Source of the DNA: Zea mays
Lineage: Eukaryota > Streptophyta > Magnoliopsida > Poales > Poaceae
Direction of reading: 5' to 3'
DNA length: 64,000 bases
Assembly (NCBI RefSeq): GCF_902167145.1
Contig: NC_050096.1
Location: forward strand, 293,768,200-293,832,199
The stretch's first letter is position 1; the number at the start of each line of letters is the position of its first letter. Shown piece by piece: positions 10,205 to 21,400 of the stretch. The position numbers and the translations under genes are program-made. The notes beneath the pieces were generated by a model. That model saw nothing but the letters and a program-made list of their open reading frames with translations, did no database searches and had not been told where the DNA came from.

Positions 10205-10660
10205 TCATCGATTAGCTGTAGCTGTAAATTTTATGTATACATGGTTTCAATTGCGCTCGAACCAATTGTCTTGACCTTGAATGGACATTTTGATGTTTAT
10301 TTCATGAATGTTCAGGTCAACGACAAGAGAAACCAATTGCGTTGTATGGGTTTTAGATCATAACTCAAGTTTTTTTGTAGATCTTGGTGCTATTTCATCT
10401 GATGCGTCATGTTTCAGTGATTGTTTTATAGTGAACCTGTAAGATGTAAAATGACCTTTATGACAGAACCAGCTGCAATAACAGAGTATTCTGAGGAACC
10501 TTTGTTGAAGTAAATCTAATCGAGTTTCCTAGCAATCTTGTTCTTGCTGGTATCATATTTCTTTGAGCTAATCTTGTTCATCAGCTTTATATGGCTCTTG
10601 CTATGAACAGAAGCTATGTACTTGTCCGGATTTTGTATATTATAGTGATGTTTGCATTCT
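10205..10660 (+). other. Helitron 3' part, UTR-like
   Basis: AT-rich sequence after the chorismate mutase stop, probably the captured 3' UTR, up to the target site of the Gypsy element. No other feature was seen. Confidence 0.4.
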
Positions 10661-10665
10661 CCATC

Positions 10666-11674
10666 TGTCGGGGAGGAAATCTCCCCGACCGGGTGGCGGA
10701 TTGCACCCGCCCTAAATCCTAAAGAGAGGAGGGGCCTAAGTGTTTTGCTTGCTACGAGACTGGTGGATCAACACACGAGAGCATGCGAGGATTTAGAGTG
10801 GTTCAGGTCGCGGCCGCCGGAGCGTAATACCCTACTCCACTATGTGATGTATTGTTTGGGAGCTTGTATGAACTTGAGAGTGTCTACCTAGAGTTGGGTC
10901 TGAGTCTTGTAACGTCGCATGCCTCCCCTTTTATAGCTGAAGGGGGGCATGCACAAAGGCACTAAGCCCCGACATGTGGGCCCAGGGACATAGAGAATAT
11001 AACACTTGGAACTATAAATATTTGCTACCGGGGCAATCTCCTTGTGTCCTGTCGTCCAAGATCTGTGTATCTTCGGCGTGCAGGGCAAGCTTCTTGTAGA
11101 AGGGATAACACAGTGCGCTGCTTGGCACGGGCGCACTGTTCGCCAGCAGACCTAGCAGGCGCGCCGCCTGCCGGATGACCTTGACGCCGCCTGCCAGCGG
11201 ATGGGACAGGACACATTAAATGCTGAGAGGGCACAGCGCCTGTCAACGCAGTGGCAGGTGGCGCGTCCTCTCCTCAATAAATGCAGGGGCTACACGGCTT
11301 TACGTCAGGCTCGGCCCGATGGCTTATGTCATGGGCCACAAGCAGCGGGCCTTCGCCTGCGCGGGGAGCGGAGAACAAGGCCTGCACACGTGTCAGCACC
11401 AGACCCCTGCATACCCCAAGGTCCTTCTCAGTCCGGAACCCTGCCGGGGTTCGGACCTCCCCGGGGCTCCAGACCTGTATGTATCTAGGGGCTCGGTGAC
11501 CTTCTGTGGGGGTCCGGTCTTATTGAGACATGGTGCCTTTCCTCGCCACGTGGCGCCCTTTGGCCCGCCCGTCCGGTGGAGTTAGGCGCGGTCCTCCACG
11601 TGGCCAGGAGGCGTCGCATGGGTGCGATGCCTTTATGTTGTAGGAGAGGGTACCCCTGATTTAAGGTACCGACA
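10666..11674 (-). repeat. 3' LTR of the Gypsy element (left on + strand)
   Basis: Begins TGTCGGGGAGGAAATC and ends GGTACCGACA on the + strand; 1009 bp. Paired with 16880-17886. Confidence 0.92.
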
Positions 11675-11700
11675 GTGGCCCCCGGTCCCGCCTCAGGGGA
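11675..11700 (-). other. Polypurine tract of the Gypsy element
   Basis: On the minus strand CCTGAGGCGGGACCGGGGGC-CAC directly precedes the 3' LTR start. The GGGGG-containing run is the likely plus-strand primer. Confidence 0.55.
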
Positions 11701-13600
11701 GGATGCGAGCCTGCAGGTGGGACCAGAGTCTGTTTGGTGGTTGGACCGCTACTTCCGCGCGCCTGTTGCTGCAATTACTGTCGGCCTGCTTATGACCACG
11801 CCAACTGTCGTGCCTATTCTTTACGGCTAGCTGACCCGTGACCGTCGTACTCAACGGCATTGCTTGGCCATGCGCGGGGCTGCCTCGAGTCGCTGCACTG
11901 GTTCTGAAAAATTTACCTTTTCAGAATCTATGACAGTCCCGAGAAGACAAGGCATTGGCACAGGCGGTGGTGCGGCTTCTTTGCACACGGTAACTAGCGC
12001 TCCGATTACATGACGTGTGGGCCTGGGCCCCTGAGTTGGACCGCCAGCTGTGGTGGAGCTGAGGGGGTGCTCAGTCATGGGGCGTTTGCACGCTTCACAC
12101 GTTGCGGTTCGCCTCTTTGACCACTGGTTACGGCGAAGGTGAAGGGGCGCTTGATCGTGGGGCGGTTGCATGCCCCTTGCGCGGCAGTTCGCCTTCCCGA
12201 CCGCTGGTTGCCCCGGAAATGGAGGGGCGCGTAACCGTGAGGCAGTCGCACGCTCCTCCTTTGGGTTGGTTTTTATGACATGCGGGGCCTGGCCCCCGTG
12301 TCGTAAGGTGAGATCCCTGGTGCATGCCGGGGGGAGACTTCACTCGTGACGCTTCAGGGGCGCGAGTGGGGGATCTGCCTTTAAAAAGGGGCCGATCCCC
12401 CGGGCAGTAGGCATGCCTCGCTCCTCCTGCGACCACCACATCCTTCCGCCTTCCGGGCCTCCAGATGGGGTGCGCCGGTGTTCTCCGGAGGGGTCCGCGT
12501 CAAGGTCGTCTCTTCCGGCAATTTTACCATCGGAGAGCGGGCGCCCGTGGTGGTGTCACCGATCTTGTTTTCTTCCTGTCGCCATTGGAGGAGTGCAACC
12601 CCATGGGGGTTGGCATCCTTTCACCACCCTTCGGCTTCAAGGATTTTCATCATGCCGGTTGCAGTCCCCCGCCGGTGGTCATCCAGAAGGATGACTACCA
12701 GCCTTGTGGTGGGGAGAAGCAAACCAGGCTGCGGCCTCCCTCCTGCCCTCAGCTTCAAGGATGTTCATCATCCGTGCTGGGGAGGGGGGTGTGCCAAGTT
12801 GAGGCTCCACCTCCGCGTGGGTAGCGACCCGCTTCTTCCCTCAGTGTCCAGGGGAGAAGGGCGTTCACCGTCTGTGGCGCTGTCAGCTGCCACGTGCCTG
12901 GCTTCTCGGCCTGGGTGGCACTAGCACCGCCTCCAGCGTTGCATCCTGCCGCTGGGGCGGAGCGTGGTTTCCCGTCCACCGCACGAGCGATGGTGGCGCT
13001 GTGCGCGGGTCGGACACATCCACGGCTTCTCCCACTCCTCCAGCTGCACTGGGAGGCTGTACAAGATGTCGTACGCCGCGGCAGTGGCTGCGGCGTTCTT
13101 GGATGGTCTTGTCCTCACTCCTGTTGGTCGAAACAGGGGCGAGGACCCCTTCGTGCGTGCTGAGGTGGTCGCCGTCACCGGTGAGGCTGCCTCTTGCAGG
13201 AGCGGTTGCCTCCGCTGGTGAGGGCATCAGAGCCATCTGTCGCTGAGTCCCCGACTCCTTGGCTTTAGTGGCCTCGTTGTCACCCCCTGTAGGAGGACAG
13301 GGGCGAGGACTTATCTGCAACAGCGCACATGCTGGGATGATTGCCGCTGCTGTCGACTCGCTGGTGCAGAGGCGACCGTCGCCATCGGTGCTGGTGCGGT
13401 TGCCTCTGCCGGTGAGCCGCTCGAGGTTTGTTATCCCGTGGCCCTTGCTGGTGTGGAGGTAGTCGCCGCCGCTGGTGAGGCAGCCCGGAGCCAGCTTCCA
13501 TCGCGACTCTTGTTGGTGCAACGTAGTCCATTCCTGCAGAGATGGAGCTGGGGTCCCGCTTATAAGGGCGTGTAATGACATCTGCTTGAGAGCAAAATGT
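11701..13600 (-). other. Gypsy internal region lacking pol
   Basis: GC-rich DNA where pol would be expected in an autonomous element. The longest frame (12883-13674, minus) has no protease, RT or integrase motif and is biased towards Ser/Pro/Gly/Arg. A phrase like TCACCGGTGAGG/GCTGGTGAGG recurs several times between 13080 and 13490. I see no gene. Confidence 0.5.
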
Positions 13601-13619
13601 AATGACATATGTACGCAGG

Positions 13620-14605
13620 GTTTTAGCCTGGGAAACCAAGTTGTGCGTCCGAACCCCCTAGATGGTGGCTTCAAGTACTAAGACACCTGCCGCAGGGTGG
13701 TGGAGTATGCAGGCTCACGACACGGGACCAGGCTGAGCGGCTACATGGCTTCCGGACCCCCCAAGAGACAAGTGCCTGTTCTTCAAAACCGGACCTCCAG
13801 TTCGTTGGACGCACAAGACTATAGTTTTAAATACTAGGACACCCATCATGGAGTGATGGAGTGTGCAGGGTTTTGGGTACGGAACTAGGCTAACCGGCCA
13901 CACAGGCTCCGGACCACCCTATGGAACGGGCATCCGTTCTTTAGAACCGCCCCCCAGGCCTTCCCCTATTTTTGTAAAGTAATAGATATTATCTATTAAG
14001 CAGTATTTAATACTTATCTGTGTTGCCCGATCCTGTTGTTAACTTCCCTTGGTACCTGGCCCCCTGCCTGGGGTGCAGGCTCGATGTGTCGAGGCTGGAC
14101 ACCAGCGCGTATAAAAGAGTTGTCAACGGCCTTCGGGAGGCAGTCTCACTGAGACCTGGATCTGTACACAGCTTTAGCTAAAGAGTGTTAGTGATACACC
14201 CACAGACCCCGTCATCTGGCATTTTTCATCCTTTAATACATGCTCGGGATTTGCAATGTTTTGGCTAGGGGAAGCAAGTTGTGTGTCCGGACCCCCTGGA
14301 TGGTGGTTCTAGATACTAGGATGCCTGTCACAGAGTGGTGGAATATGCAGGCCCACGGTACAGGACCAGGCTGAGCGGCTACATGGTTCCGGACCACCCC
14401 AGGAGACAAGCGTCTCTTCTCTAGTTCCGGACCCCAAGTTGTCGGACCCACATGACTTATAGCTCTAGGTACTAGGGTGCTCGTCACGGAGTGGTGGAGT
14501 GTGCAGGGTTTTGGGTACGGAACCAGGCTAACCGGCCGCACAGGCTCCGGACCACCCCATGACACGAGCACTCGTTCCTCAGAGCCGGCCCCCAGGCTGT
14601 CGGGT
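13620..14605 (-). repeat. Four diverged copies of an about 160-170 bp unit in the Gypsy element
   Basis: Each unit contains a GTCCGGACC-like phrase, TAGGACACCC/TAGGATGCC, GGTGGAGTATGCAGG or GTGGAGTGTGCAGG, ACCAGGCTGA/ACTAGGCTAA, CGGCTACATGG/CGGCCACACAGG and TCCGGACCACCCC. Units lie at about 13640-13800, 13805-13960, 14275-14440 and 14445-14600, as two tandem pairs. Members alternate between two subtypes, so the pair was probably duplicated as a dimer. Its function is unknown. Confidence 0.75.
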
Positions 14606-15260
14606 CCCACTGCTTTCGCATAGAGGTCCTAAACTGCAACCTTGGTTGTTCAATCCAGATGTCATTATGCCTGGTGGGATGGGAGCTGGGCAGGTGGGTT
14701 AGATAAAACACGATCAGAAACTGCAGGGTGAGACCGTGGAGCAGCAGGAAATTGCTATCATAGAGGCATATCTTGAGAGGGTAGTTTTCCTTCATAGCTA
14801 ATCATGCATGGGTGCGGGCCAATAGGCCGGGTTTATGGGGGCAGACCCTACCGGGTTGGCATACCCGTGTGCACTACTTAGTTACAAAAGGGAAAAACTT
14901 CGACCCCTCAAACTTGCTCTATAGATAAAACTTACAGAGATATTTCGACACTGGGGGAGGCATTCCTTCAGTCATAGCTAGACAGTTGCCCTTGGGTCGG
15001 GGGACCCCCATTACCATGAAGGGTCCTTCCCAGCTGGGGGAGTGTTACAGAGCCCTGATTTGGTCTGGTACCTTTGTAGGATTAGGTCCCGACCCTGGGT
15101 TTCCATCTGCATTTGACGAAGGAGGCCCCGCCTTTGGCTGTGGTCATTCCTGGATGAACCCATCAGAAAGCTAGACCCGTGGGGAATCCAGATGGGTTTC
15201 TGGAGGAAGGCAGGCTTCAGCTCCGTAGGCCGGGGGACATGGGATCCTGCCGGTGGTCCG
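14606..15260 (-). other. Gypsy internal noncoding sequence 3' of gag
   Basis: Lies between the repeat array and the gag stop on the minus strand. No frame with retroelement motifs was seen. Confidence 0.45.
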
Positions 15261-15261
15261 C

Positions 15262-16772
15262 CTAGTCGTCACCGTCGGAGTGGGAGTCTTTTGCGAAGAT
15301 GTCCTTTAGGTCTCCTTCTGGTGACTGATACCCGAGGTCCTGTTCAGCCGCAGCCACCTCACCGTCGTCGACCTTTTCTTTGCCAGGACGACGATGAGGT
15401 GGGGAGCCGTCTCTGGAAGACTGCTCACGTCGCTCGCTGGCGCGTTCGCCAACGCGTTTCGCGAGATCAATGATCTCGCGACACTCCGCGGCGTTGTGGC
15501 GATCGTTGGGATGTACAGGGCACGAGCCACCGTTACTCCTTTGTGGCCGTGGGCGTTTGTTGCGGTCGCCCCGGCCTCCGGTCGCGGCTGCGACGACCAG
15601 CGCGGTAGACTGCGGCTTCTCGTAGCCGCGACCCTTCTTTTTCTTTCTGCCGTCCCGGGGGATGGCACCCGAACCTCCCGTCTGGGTGGTCCCGGTTTGT
15701 GGGGCCGAGTGCCATGCTCGGCCTTCAGCAGCTCTGGCACACTTGTCCGCTAGGGCGAAGAGCGTGGGGACAGTCTCCACATCATGTGTGGCTAGTTTCT
15801 CCAACACTTTCTTATCACGTACCCCCTGTCGGAAGGCCGTGATGATGGAGGCATCGGAAATACGAGGTATCGTACCTCGTACCTTGGTGAAGCGGGAGAT
15901 GAACTTTCGGAGGGTCTCCCCTGGCTCCTGCCTCACAGCATGGAGGTGGGCCTCCACACCGTGCTGTTGATAAGCACTGGCGAAGTTCGCCACGAACCGC
16001 GCACAGAGCTCTTCCCAGGAGTAGATTGATCTTGGGGCGAGGTTCATGAGCCAAGTCCGGGCTGGTCCAGACAGGGCGACATGAAAATATGTCGCCATTA
16101 CGGCGGTGTTTCCACCCGTCGCCATGATGGCGGTGACATATACTTGCAGGAACTCCGATGGGTTCGTTGTCCCATCGTATTTTTCCGGCAGGTGTGGTCG
16201 GAACTTGGGCGGCCATGATGTCGTGCGAAGATGGTCAGCGAGGGCGGCGCAGCCCACGCCGGTCAAGGGGACACCCGTTTGGGACCGGGCGCCCACTGGT
16301 GTCTGCGGTGCCTCCGCAGCGAAATCTTGGTCGAGGTTGCAACCCTCGACGTTCTATCGGCGCTCACGCATCCTTTCCAAAGAGACCCGGGCGTATTCTC
16401 CCGTACGCCTACGGTTGAGCTCCGCCCGAAGGTCATCGGTCTGTGCACCCCTTACGGAGGGCGAGCGCATAGACGCTGTCGCCTCGCGTTGGCGCCGGGA
16501 TGACCGAGGCCTCGACCTGGTTGAAGTAGAATGTGTCATGCCAAGCTGTCGGTCGACGTCGTCGCGCCACTGCTTCATGGCCCCCGGTGATGTCGTAGAG
16601 CTAGGGGGTGGCGTAGCAACTCTCTGGCCACAGACAGCGCCGTAGGCGCTACCCTCGACAGAGTCCGGGACACCTACGCTGGCATGTGCTGTTGCACGGC
16701 GTGCAAGGCAGCAGTCCCAGAGTCGGGGCGGTCGGGCACTTGTGGCGCGGAGGACGCAACCTCCTGCTCCAT
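15262..16772 (-). pseudogene. Gypsy gag, broken by a stop and an early frame change
   Basis: The family start is probably the ATG at 16770-16772 (MEQEVASSAPQVPD...), which meets a stop after about 32 codons. The main frame then runs from about 16600 to 15262. It is interrupted once by an in-frame TAG near 16355, between RERR and NVEGCNLDQDF; the parts before and after are in the same frame. The downstream part has the Retrotrans_gag core: PPKFRPHLPEKYDGTTNPSE, GPARTWLMNLAPRSIYSWEE, FVANFASAYQ and LRKFISRFTKVRG. It ends in a basic, Arg/Lys-rich tail. Gag forms the virus-like particle in the cytoplasm. This copy is probably not functional. Confidence 0.85.
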
Positions 16773-16857
16773 CACGAAATCCTCCGAAGTTTCGGCGCGA
16801 TGCTCGATGATCCGCACCATCATGCCGAGCGAGAAAACAAGCGAAAACTTGAAGCCT

Positions 16858-16879
16858 GGCCCATACCTGGCGCGCCAAA
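16858..16879 (-). other. Primer-binding site of the Gypsy element
   Basis: On the minus strand, immediately after the 5' LTR ..CCCCGACA, comes TT then TGGCGCGCCAGGTATGGG. TGG plus GC-rich bases adjacent to the LTR is the usual tRNA primer complement. The tRNA species was not determined. Confidence 0.65.
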
Positions 16880-17886
16880 TGTCGGGGAGGAAATCTCCCC
16901 GGCCGGGTGGCGGATTGCACCCGCTCTAAATCCTAAAGAGAGGAGGGGCCTAAGCGTTTTGCTTGCTACGAGACTGGTGGATCAACACACGAGAGCACAC
17001 GAGGATTTAGAGTGGTTCGGGCCGCCGGAGCGTAATACCCTACTCCACTGTGTGATGTATTGTTTGGGAACTTGTATGAACTTGAGAGTGTCTACCTAGA
17101 GTTGGGTCTGAGTCTTGTAACGTCGCATGCCTCCCCTTTTATAGCTGAAGGGGGGCATGCACAAAGGCACTAAGCCCCGACATGTGGGCCCAGGGACATA
17201 GAGAATATAACACTTGGAACTATAAATATTTGCTACCGGGGCAATCCCCTTGTGTCCTGTCGTCCAAGATCTGTGTATCTTTGGCGTGCAGGGCAAGCTT
17301 CTTGTAGAAGGGATAACACAGTGCGCTGCTTGGCACGGGCGCACTGTTCGCCAGCAGACCTAGAAGGCGCGCCGCCTGCCGGATGACCTTGACGTCGCCT
17401 GCCAGCGGATGGGACAGGACACATTAAATGTTGAGAGGGCACGTCGCCTGTCAGCGCAGTGGCAGGCGGCGCGTCCTCTCTTCAATAAATGCAGGGGCTA
17501 CACGGCTAACGGCTTTACGTCAGGCTCGGCCTGATGACTTATGTCATGGGCCACAAGCAGCGGGCCTTCGCCTGCGTGGGGAGCGGAGAACAAGGCCTGC
17601 ACACGTGTCAGCACCGGACCCCTGCATACCCCAAGGTCCTTCTCGGTCCGGAACCCTGCCGGGGTTCGGACCTCCCTCGGGGCTCCGGACCTGTATGTAT
17701 CCAGGGGCCCGGTGACCTTCTGTGGGGGTCCGGTCTTAGGCATGGTGCCTTTCCTCGCCACGTGGCGCCCTTTGGCTCGCCCGTCCGGTGGAGTTAGGCG
17801 TGGTCCTCTGCGCGGCCAGGAGACGTCGCATGGGTGCGATGCCTTTATGCTGTAGGAGAGGGTACCCCTGATTTAGGATACCGACA
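16880..17886 (-). repeat. 5' LTR of the Gypsy element (right on + strand)
   Basis: 1007 bp, same ends as the partner LTR. Visible differences include a missing run of bases near 17012-17020 (GGTTCGG-GCCGCC against GGTTCAGGTCGCGGCC) and an insertion ACGGCTAACGG near 17500. Confidence 0.92.
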
Positions 17887-17942
17887 CCATCCGTTTTCAG
17901 TTCCATTGTTAATTCCGTCACAACGCACGAGCAATCATCTAG
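17887..17942 (+). mobile_element. Helitron 3' terminus
   Basis: After the Gypsy TSD, CCGTTTTCAG.. leads to CCGTCACAACGCACGAGC, then ATCATCTAG and host T. CGT/ACG arms with a CAACGC loop are a degenerate version of the maize consensus hairpin. It ends at 17942. Confidence 0.8.
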
Positions 17943-18417
17943 TTATATAAATAAAAATTTAACGAGTGAAATAAAAAAACTCTTGGAGACGGCAGCGTAA
18001 GAAGATATGGATCTTGGAAAACAGACATGAAATGTTTTTTTAAATAATATAAATATTTCATTTTTTAAACACAACTTTTATACGTATATACTGTATGTTA
18101 GAAATCAAACTATTTATAATTCGAAAAGAATGATGTATGTTTTCGAACAGGAAACCATAAATTTTTGATCTTGTGTCGCACCATTTACACTGACCGAAGT
18201 AATGAGAAGTGAAAATTTGGTCCATCTCAACACTTTCCGGAACATTATTTTTGTATTTCTCAAACAATGATCAGCCGTAGATCTTGAGCCGTCAAGGCAA
18301 TCCAACGGTCGGACACCTGGCACGACATATCTCACAGTCCACCGTTCCCTCGCTGAGCAAGTTGAGCCCAACCCTAGCAGCACCCCGCGCTGAACCCATC
18401 ACCGTCAGGCCATCACC
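17943..18417 (+). promoter_or_regulatory. Promoter/5' region of the mitochondrial-type RGG gene
   Basis: 475 bases between the Helitron 3' end and the start codon; AT-rich, then GC-rich from about 18285. No convincing TATA box at a definable distance. If transcription starts near 18280-18350, the Helitron end lies only a few hundred bases upstream. Confidence 0.4.
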
Positions 18418-21400
18418 ATGCGAGGCATCGGCGCCGCCGCCGCCGCCAGGCGGCACACTCCATTCCTCTCCTCCCGCGCTCTCGCCTTCTCCTCCTCTTC
18501 TAGAAGCGGGGGCGGTGATGGCGGTTTCGGGCACGGGCGCGGACGCGGCCTGCCGACCGCCGGGCAGCCGCGCGCTCCCGGGAGGCCCATTTCCAACGAC
18601 GATGACGCGGATCCCTTCTCTGCCACAGCACCCGTCGGCCGTGGTCGCGGGGAGCCTGAGGTTCCCTCCTCCCCAGGCATCCCGTCCTTCGCTGTGTTCT
18701 CTGGCGTCGGTCGCGGCCGCGGCCGCGGATCCCCACTGCCCCCACCGCCACCCCCTGAGGACGCTTCAAAGCAGCCGACCTTCACCAAGGGCTTCGACAA
18801 CGCTCCTCAGCGCTCCTATCCGGAGCCGCCGAGCCTCGATGCTTCCTCCTCCGCGCCGCCGCTGCCCCGCCCGCTCCCGATCTCCGGCGCCGGCCGCGGG
18901 GTCCCCTGGACGCAGCAGCCTTCGCCGGATAAGCCTCCGGAAGAGAACAGGTTCATCCGGCGCCGCGAGGCGGTGAAACAGTCTGCCGCCGAGCCGCCGA
19001 AACAGGCTCCCGGGGCGCAGCAACCGAAGTTGTCGCCACAAGAAGCTGTGAGACGGGCGGTTGAACTCCTGGGCGGCGGGGGCCGCAGCGGCGAAGATGG
19101 CGGAGGGCGTGGTGGTGGGGGTCGCCTCTCCCGTGGCCGTGGCCGTGGCACAGGCCGCGGCAGGCGTCCCGGGCGTGGCGACCGCTCTGATGATGTGGAA
19201 GACGTCTGGCAAGCGAGCTACTTGGGGGACAAAGCTGATGGCGATAGGCTAGAGCAGCAGCTCGGCGAGGACAAGATGAAGATTCTGGAGCAGGCGTTCA
19301 TGGAGGCAGCAGATAATGCGTTGCCACATCCAATGGAAGATGCTTACCTCGAGGCTTGTCACACAAACAACATGGTGTGTATGGAACCGCGGTGGATTTT
19401 GTAGTATTTCCAATCTGGGTGTTCTTGTAAGTTTTTGTCCCTGTGGGTTTGTGCATGCAGATCGAGTTTGAGCCGGAGTACCATGTGAATTTTGGTAATC
19501 CTGATATTGATGAGAAACCACCAATGTCGTTGGAGGAGATGCTTCAGAAGGTGAAGCCATTTGTAGTTGCATATGAGGGCATCCAGAACCAGGAAGAATG
19601 GGAGGTAATTTCTTCAATAGGTTTTTATGTTTACTCTCGAAAATGTTTGTGCTTGTACTACACACGCACCGCACGCCTGCACACACACTGTTTTTGTTGT
19701 CGCTTGAATTAGGTATGTACTAGAAAATTCCAAAAATTCATACAAGTGGTAAAAAGCCATTTTTGTACAGCCACAATTACAATACAAAACAAAATGGGTT
19801 GATGGCTGGGTAAAATTAGATGATCATTATCTAGCATTCTAGCCTGGCTTGAGAACAGATAGAACATGTGAACAGATGTCTACGCTCTATAATTTTGGTG
19901 CCCATCTAGTCCTGCTACCATAGCTCTGCTGACCACTATACATAAATTTATCTAGATCGGCCTCTTAGGTATATAAGTAGATACTGACATAACTTTAGAC
20001 ATCATAAACTTATATACAGATCAATTTTGTTAGATGCCTTGTGCTATATTTCAGCTTTTACTCCACTTATGGAAGTGCTTACAACATCACATTGTCATTT
20101 TGTATCAGATCATTAAATTAATATATAGCAACAAGTACATGCATACATTAATGTTTGTATTCAGCTTGTTCTGCTAATATGAAATATTTTGTGGTGGGGT
20201 ATTTTATCTGACTCACTGTATTCTACTGTGTCACTATCAGGAAGCTGTGAAAGATGTAATGGCTAGAGCCCCCCATATGAAAGAGCTCATAGATATGTAC
20301 AGTGGACCTGATGTTGTGACTGCAAAACAACAAGAAGAGGAGTTGCAAAGAGTTGCAAACACTCTTCCAGAAAGCATCCCTTCTTCAGTAAAGCGGTTTA
20401 CTGACAAAACTCTACTCTCTCTTAAGGTTTGCTTTCTTGTGACAACTTGTGTTCTGAACATTCGTCATAGGACCATTGGATCGGTTTGATATTCTTGCAT
20501 TTTCAATCAATCAACTTCTGAATCTCCTTTGGTGATGAGTAGCATGATCTGTATTTAACTTGACATTATGATACGATAACCACTAGCTATAGGTTTCTTT
20601 AAAAAAATTGAGACGCTTCTATTGGCATATTTATTGAACTTATTAAAGTTCAAGTGCGATAAGCAATTAATCTATCCGTTCCAAATTGTAAGTCATTTTC
20701 ACTTTTCTAGCTACATAGGTTTTGCTACATAGTAAAAACTTTGAATCTAAGAAAGCCAAAATGTCTTACAATCTGGAATGGAAGGAGTATTTACTAGGTA
20801 TTTTGTTTTTGATCCATCCGTTCCAAACTGAAAGCCATTTTGACTTTTCTAGTTACATAGCTTTTGTTGCTACATAGTAAAAATTTTCTATAGCCATTTT
20901 TGGAGCATACCTCGTGTGGATAGATAAGGGGGGTGTTTAAATGAACTAGAGCTAATAGTTAGTTGGCTAAAATAATTCCAGTAGAATTAGTTAGCTAACA
21001 AATAACTAGCTAACTATTAGCTAATTTTCTAAATGTAGCTAATGATTGATCTAATATCTAGTTTGTTTGGATGTCTTTAGCTAATTTTAGCATTTAACTA
21101 TTAGCTCTAGTGCATTCAAACGCCCCTAAATTCTCTTGACAACGCAAGAGATGTTTCGTTGTGTCTTTAAGGGCTGTCTTTTAGGGGGTGTATGAATGCA
21201 CCAGACCTTATAGGGGGTGTTTGAATGCACTAGAGATAATAGTTAGTGGCTAAAATTAGCTAGAGACATCCAATCACCCTAGCTAATAGTTCAACTATTA
21301 GCTATTTTTTGTAAATTAGCTACTAGTTAGCTAACTATTTGTTAGCTAGCTAATTCTACTAGTATATTTTAGCTCACTAACAATTAGCTCTAGTGCATTC

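Larger units (their letters stand above)
10666..17886 (-). mobile_element. Non-autonomous Gypsy-type LTR retrotransposon (gag only)
   Basis: Two direct repeats of about 1 kb (10666-11674 and 16880-17886), with TG..CA ends, flank 5.2 kb. The 5-bp target duplication CCATC lies at 10661-10665 and 17887-17891. The element reads on the minus strand: 5' LTR at 16880-17886, primer-binding-like TGGCGCGCCAGGTATGGG next to it, gag, long noncoding DNA, a purine-rich tract next to the 3' LTR. No protease, reverse transcriptase, RNase H or integrase was found, so it depends on a relative. The LTRs differ at many sites and by small indels, making this insertion clearly older than the two copia elements. 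It sits inside the Helitron. Confidence 0.9.
3288..17942 (+). mobile_element. Composite gene-capturing Helitron, interrupted by a Gypsy element
   Basis: The 5' end reads A|TCTCTACTACTCCTTAAG at 3288, the maize Helitron 5' signature. The 3' end reads CCGTCACAACGCACGAGC..CTAG|T, ending at 17942. Insertion is between A (3287) and T (17943), with no target duplication. A second 5' terminus of the same family lies inside at 6814. Without the nested LTR element and its TSD, the length is about 7.4 kb from the outer 5' end or 3.9 kb from the inner one. No Rep/helicase coding sequence is present, so it is non-autonomous. It carries fragments of at least four host genes, all on the + strand. Confidence 0.85.

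Noticed and set aside
12883..13674. 263-codon minus-strand frame in the Gypsy element, possible pol remnant
   Set aside because: No protease, RT, RNase H or integrase motif could be found, and the frame is explained by GC-rich composition.
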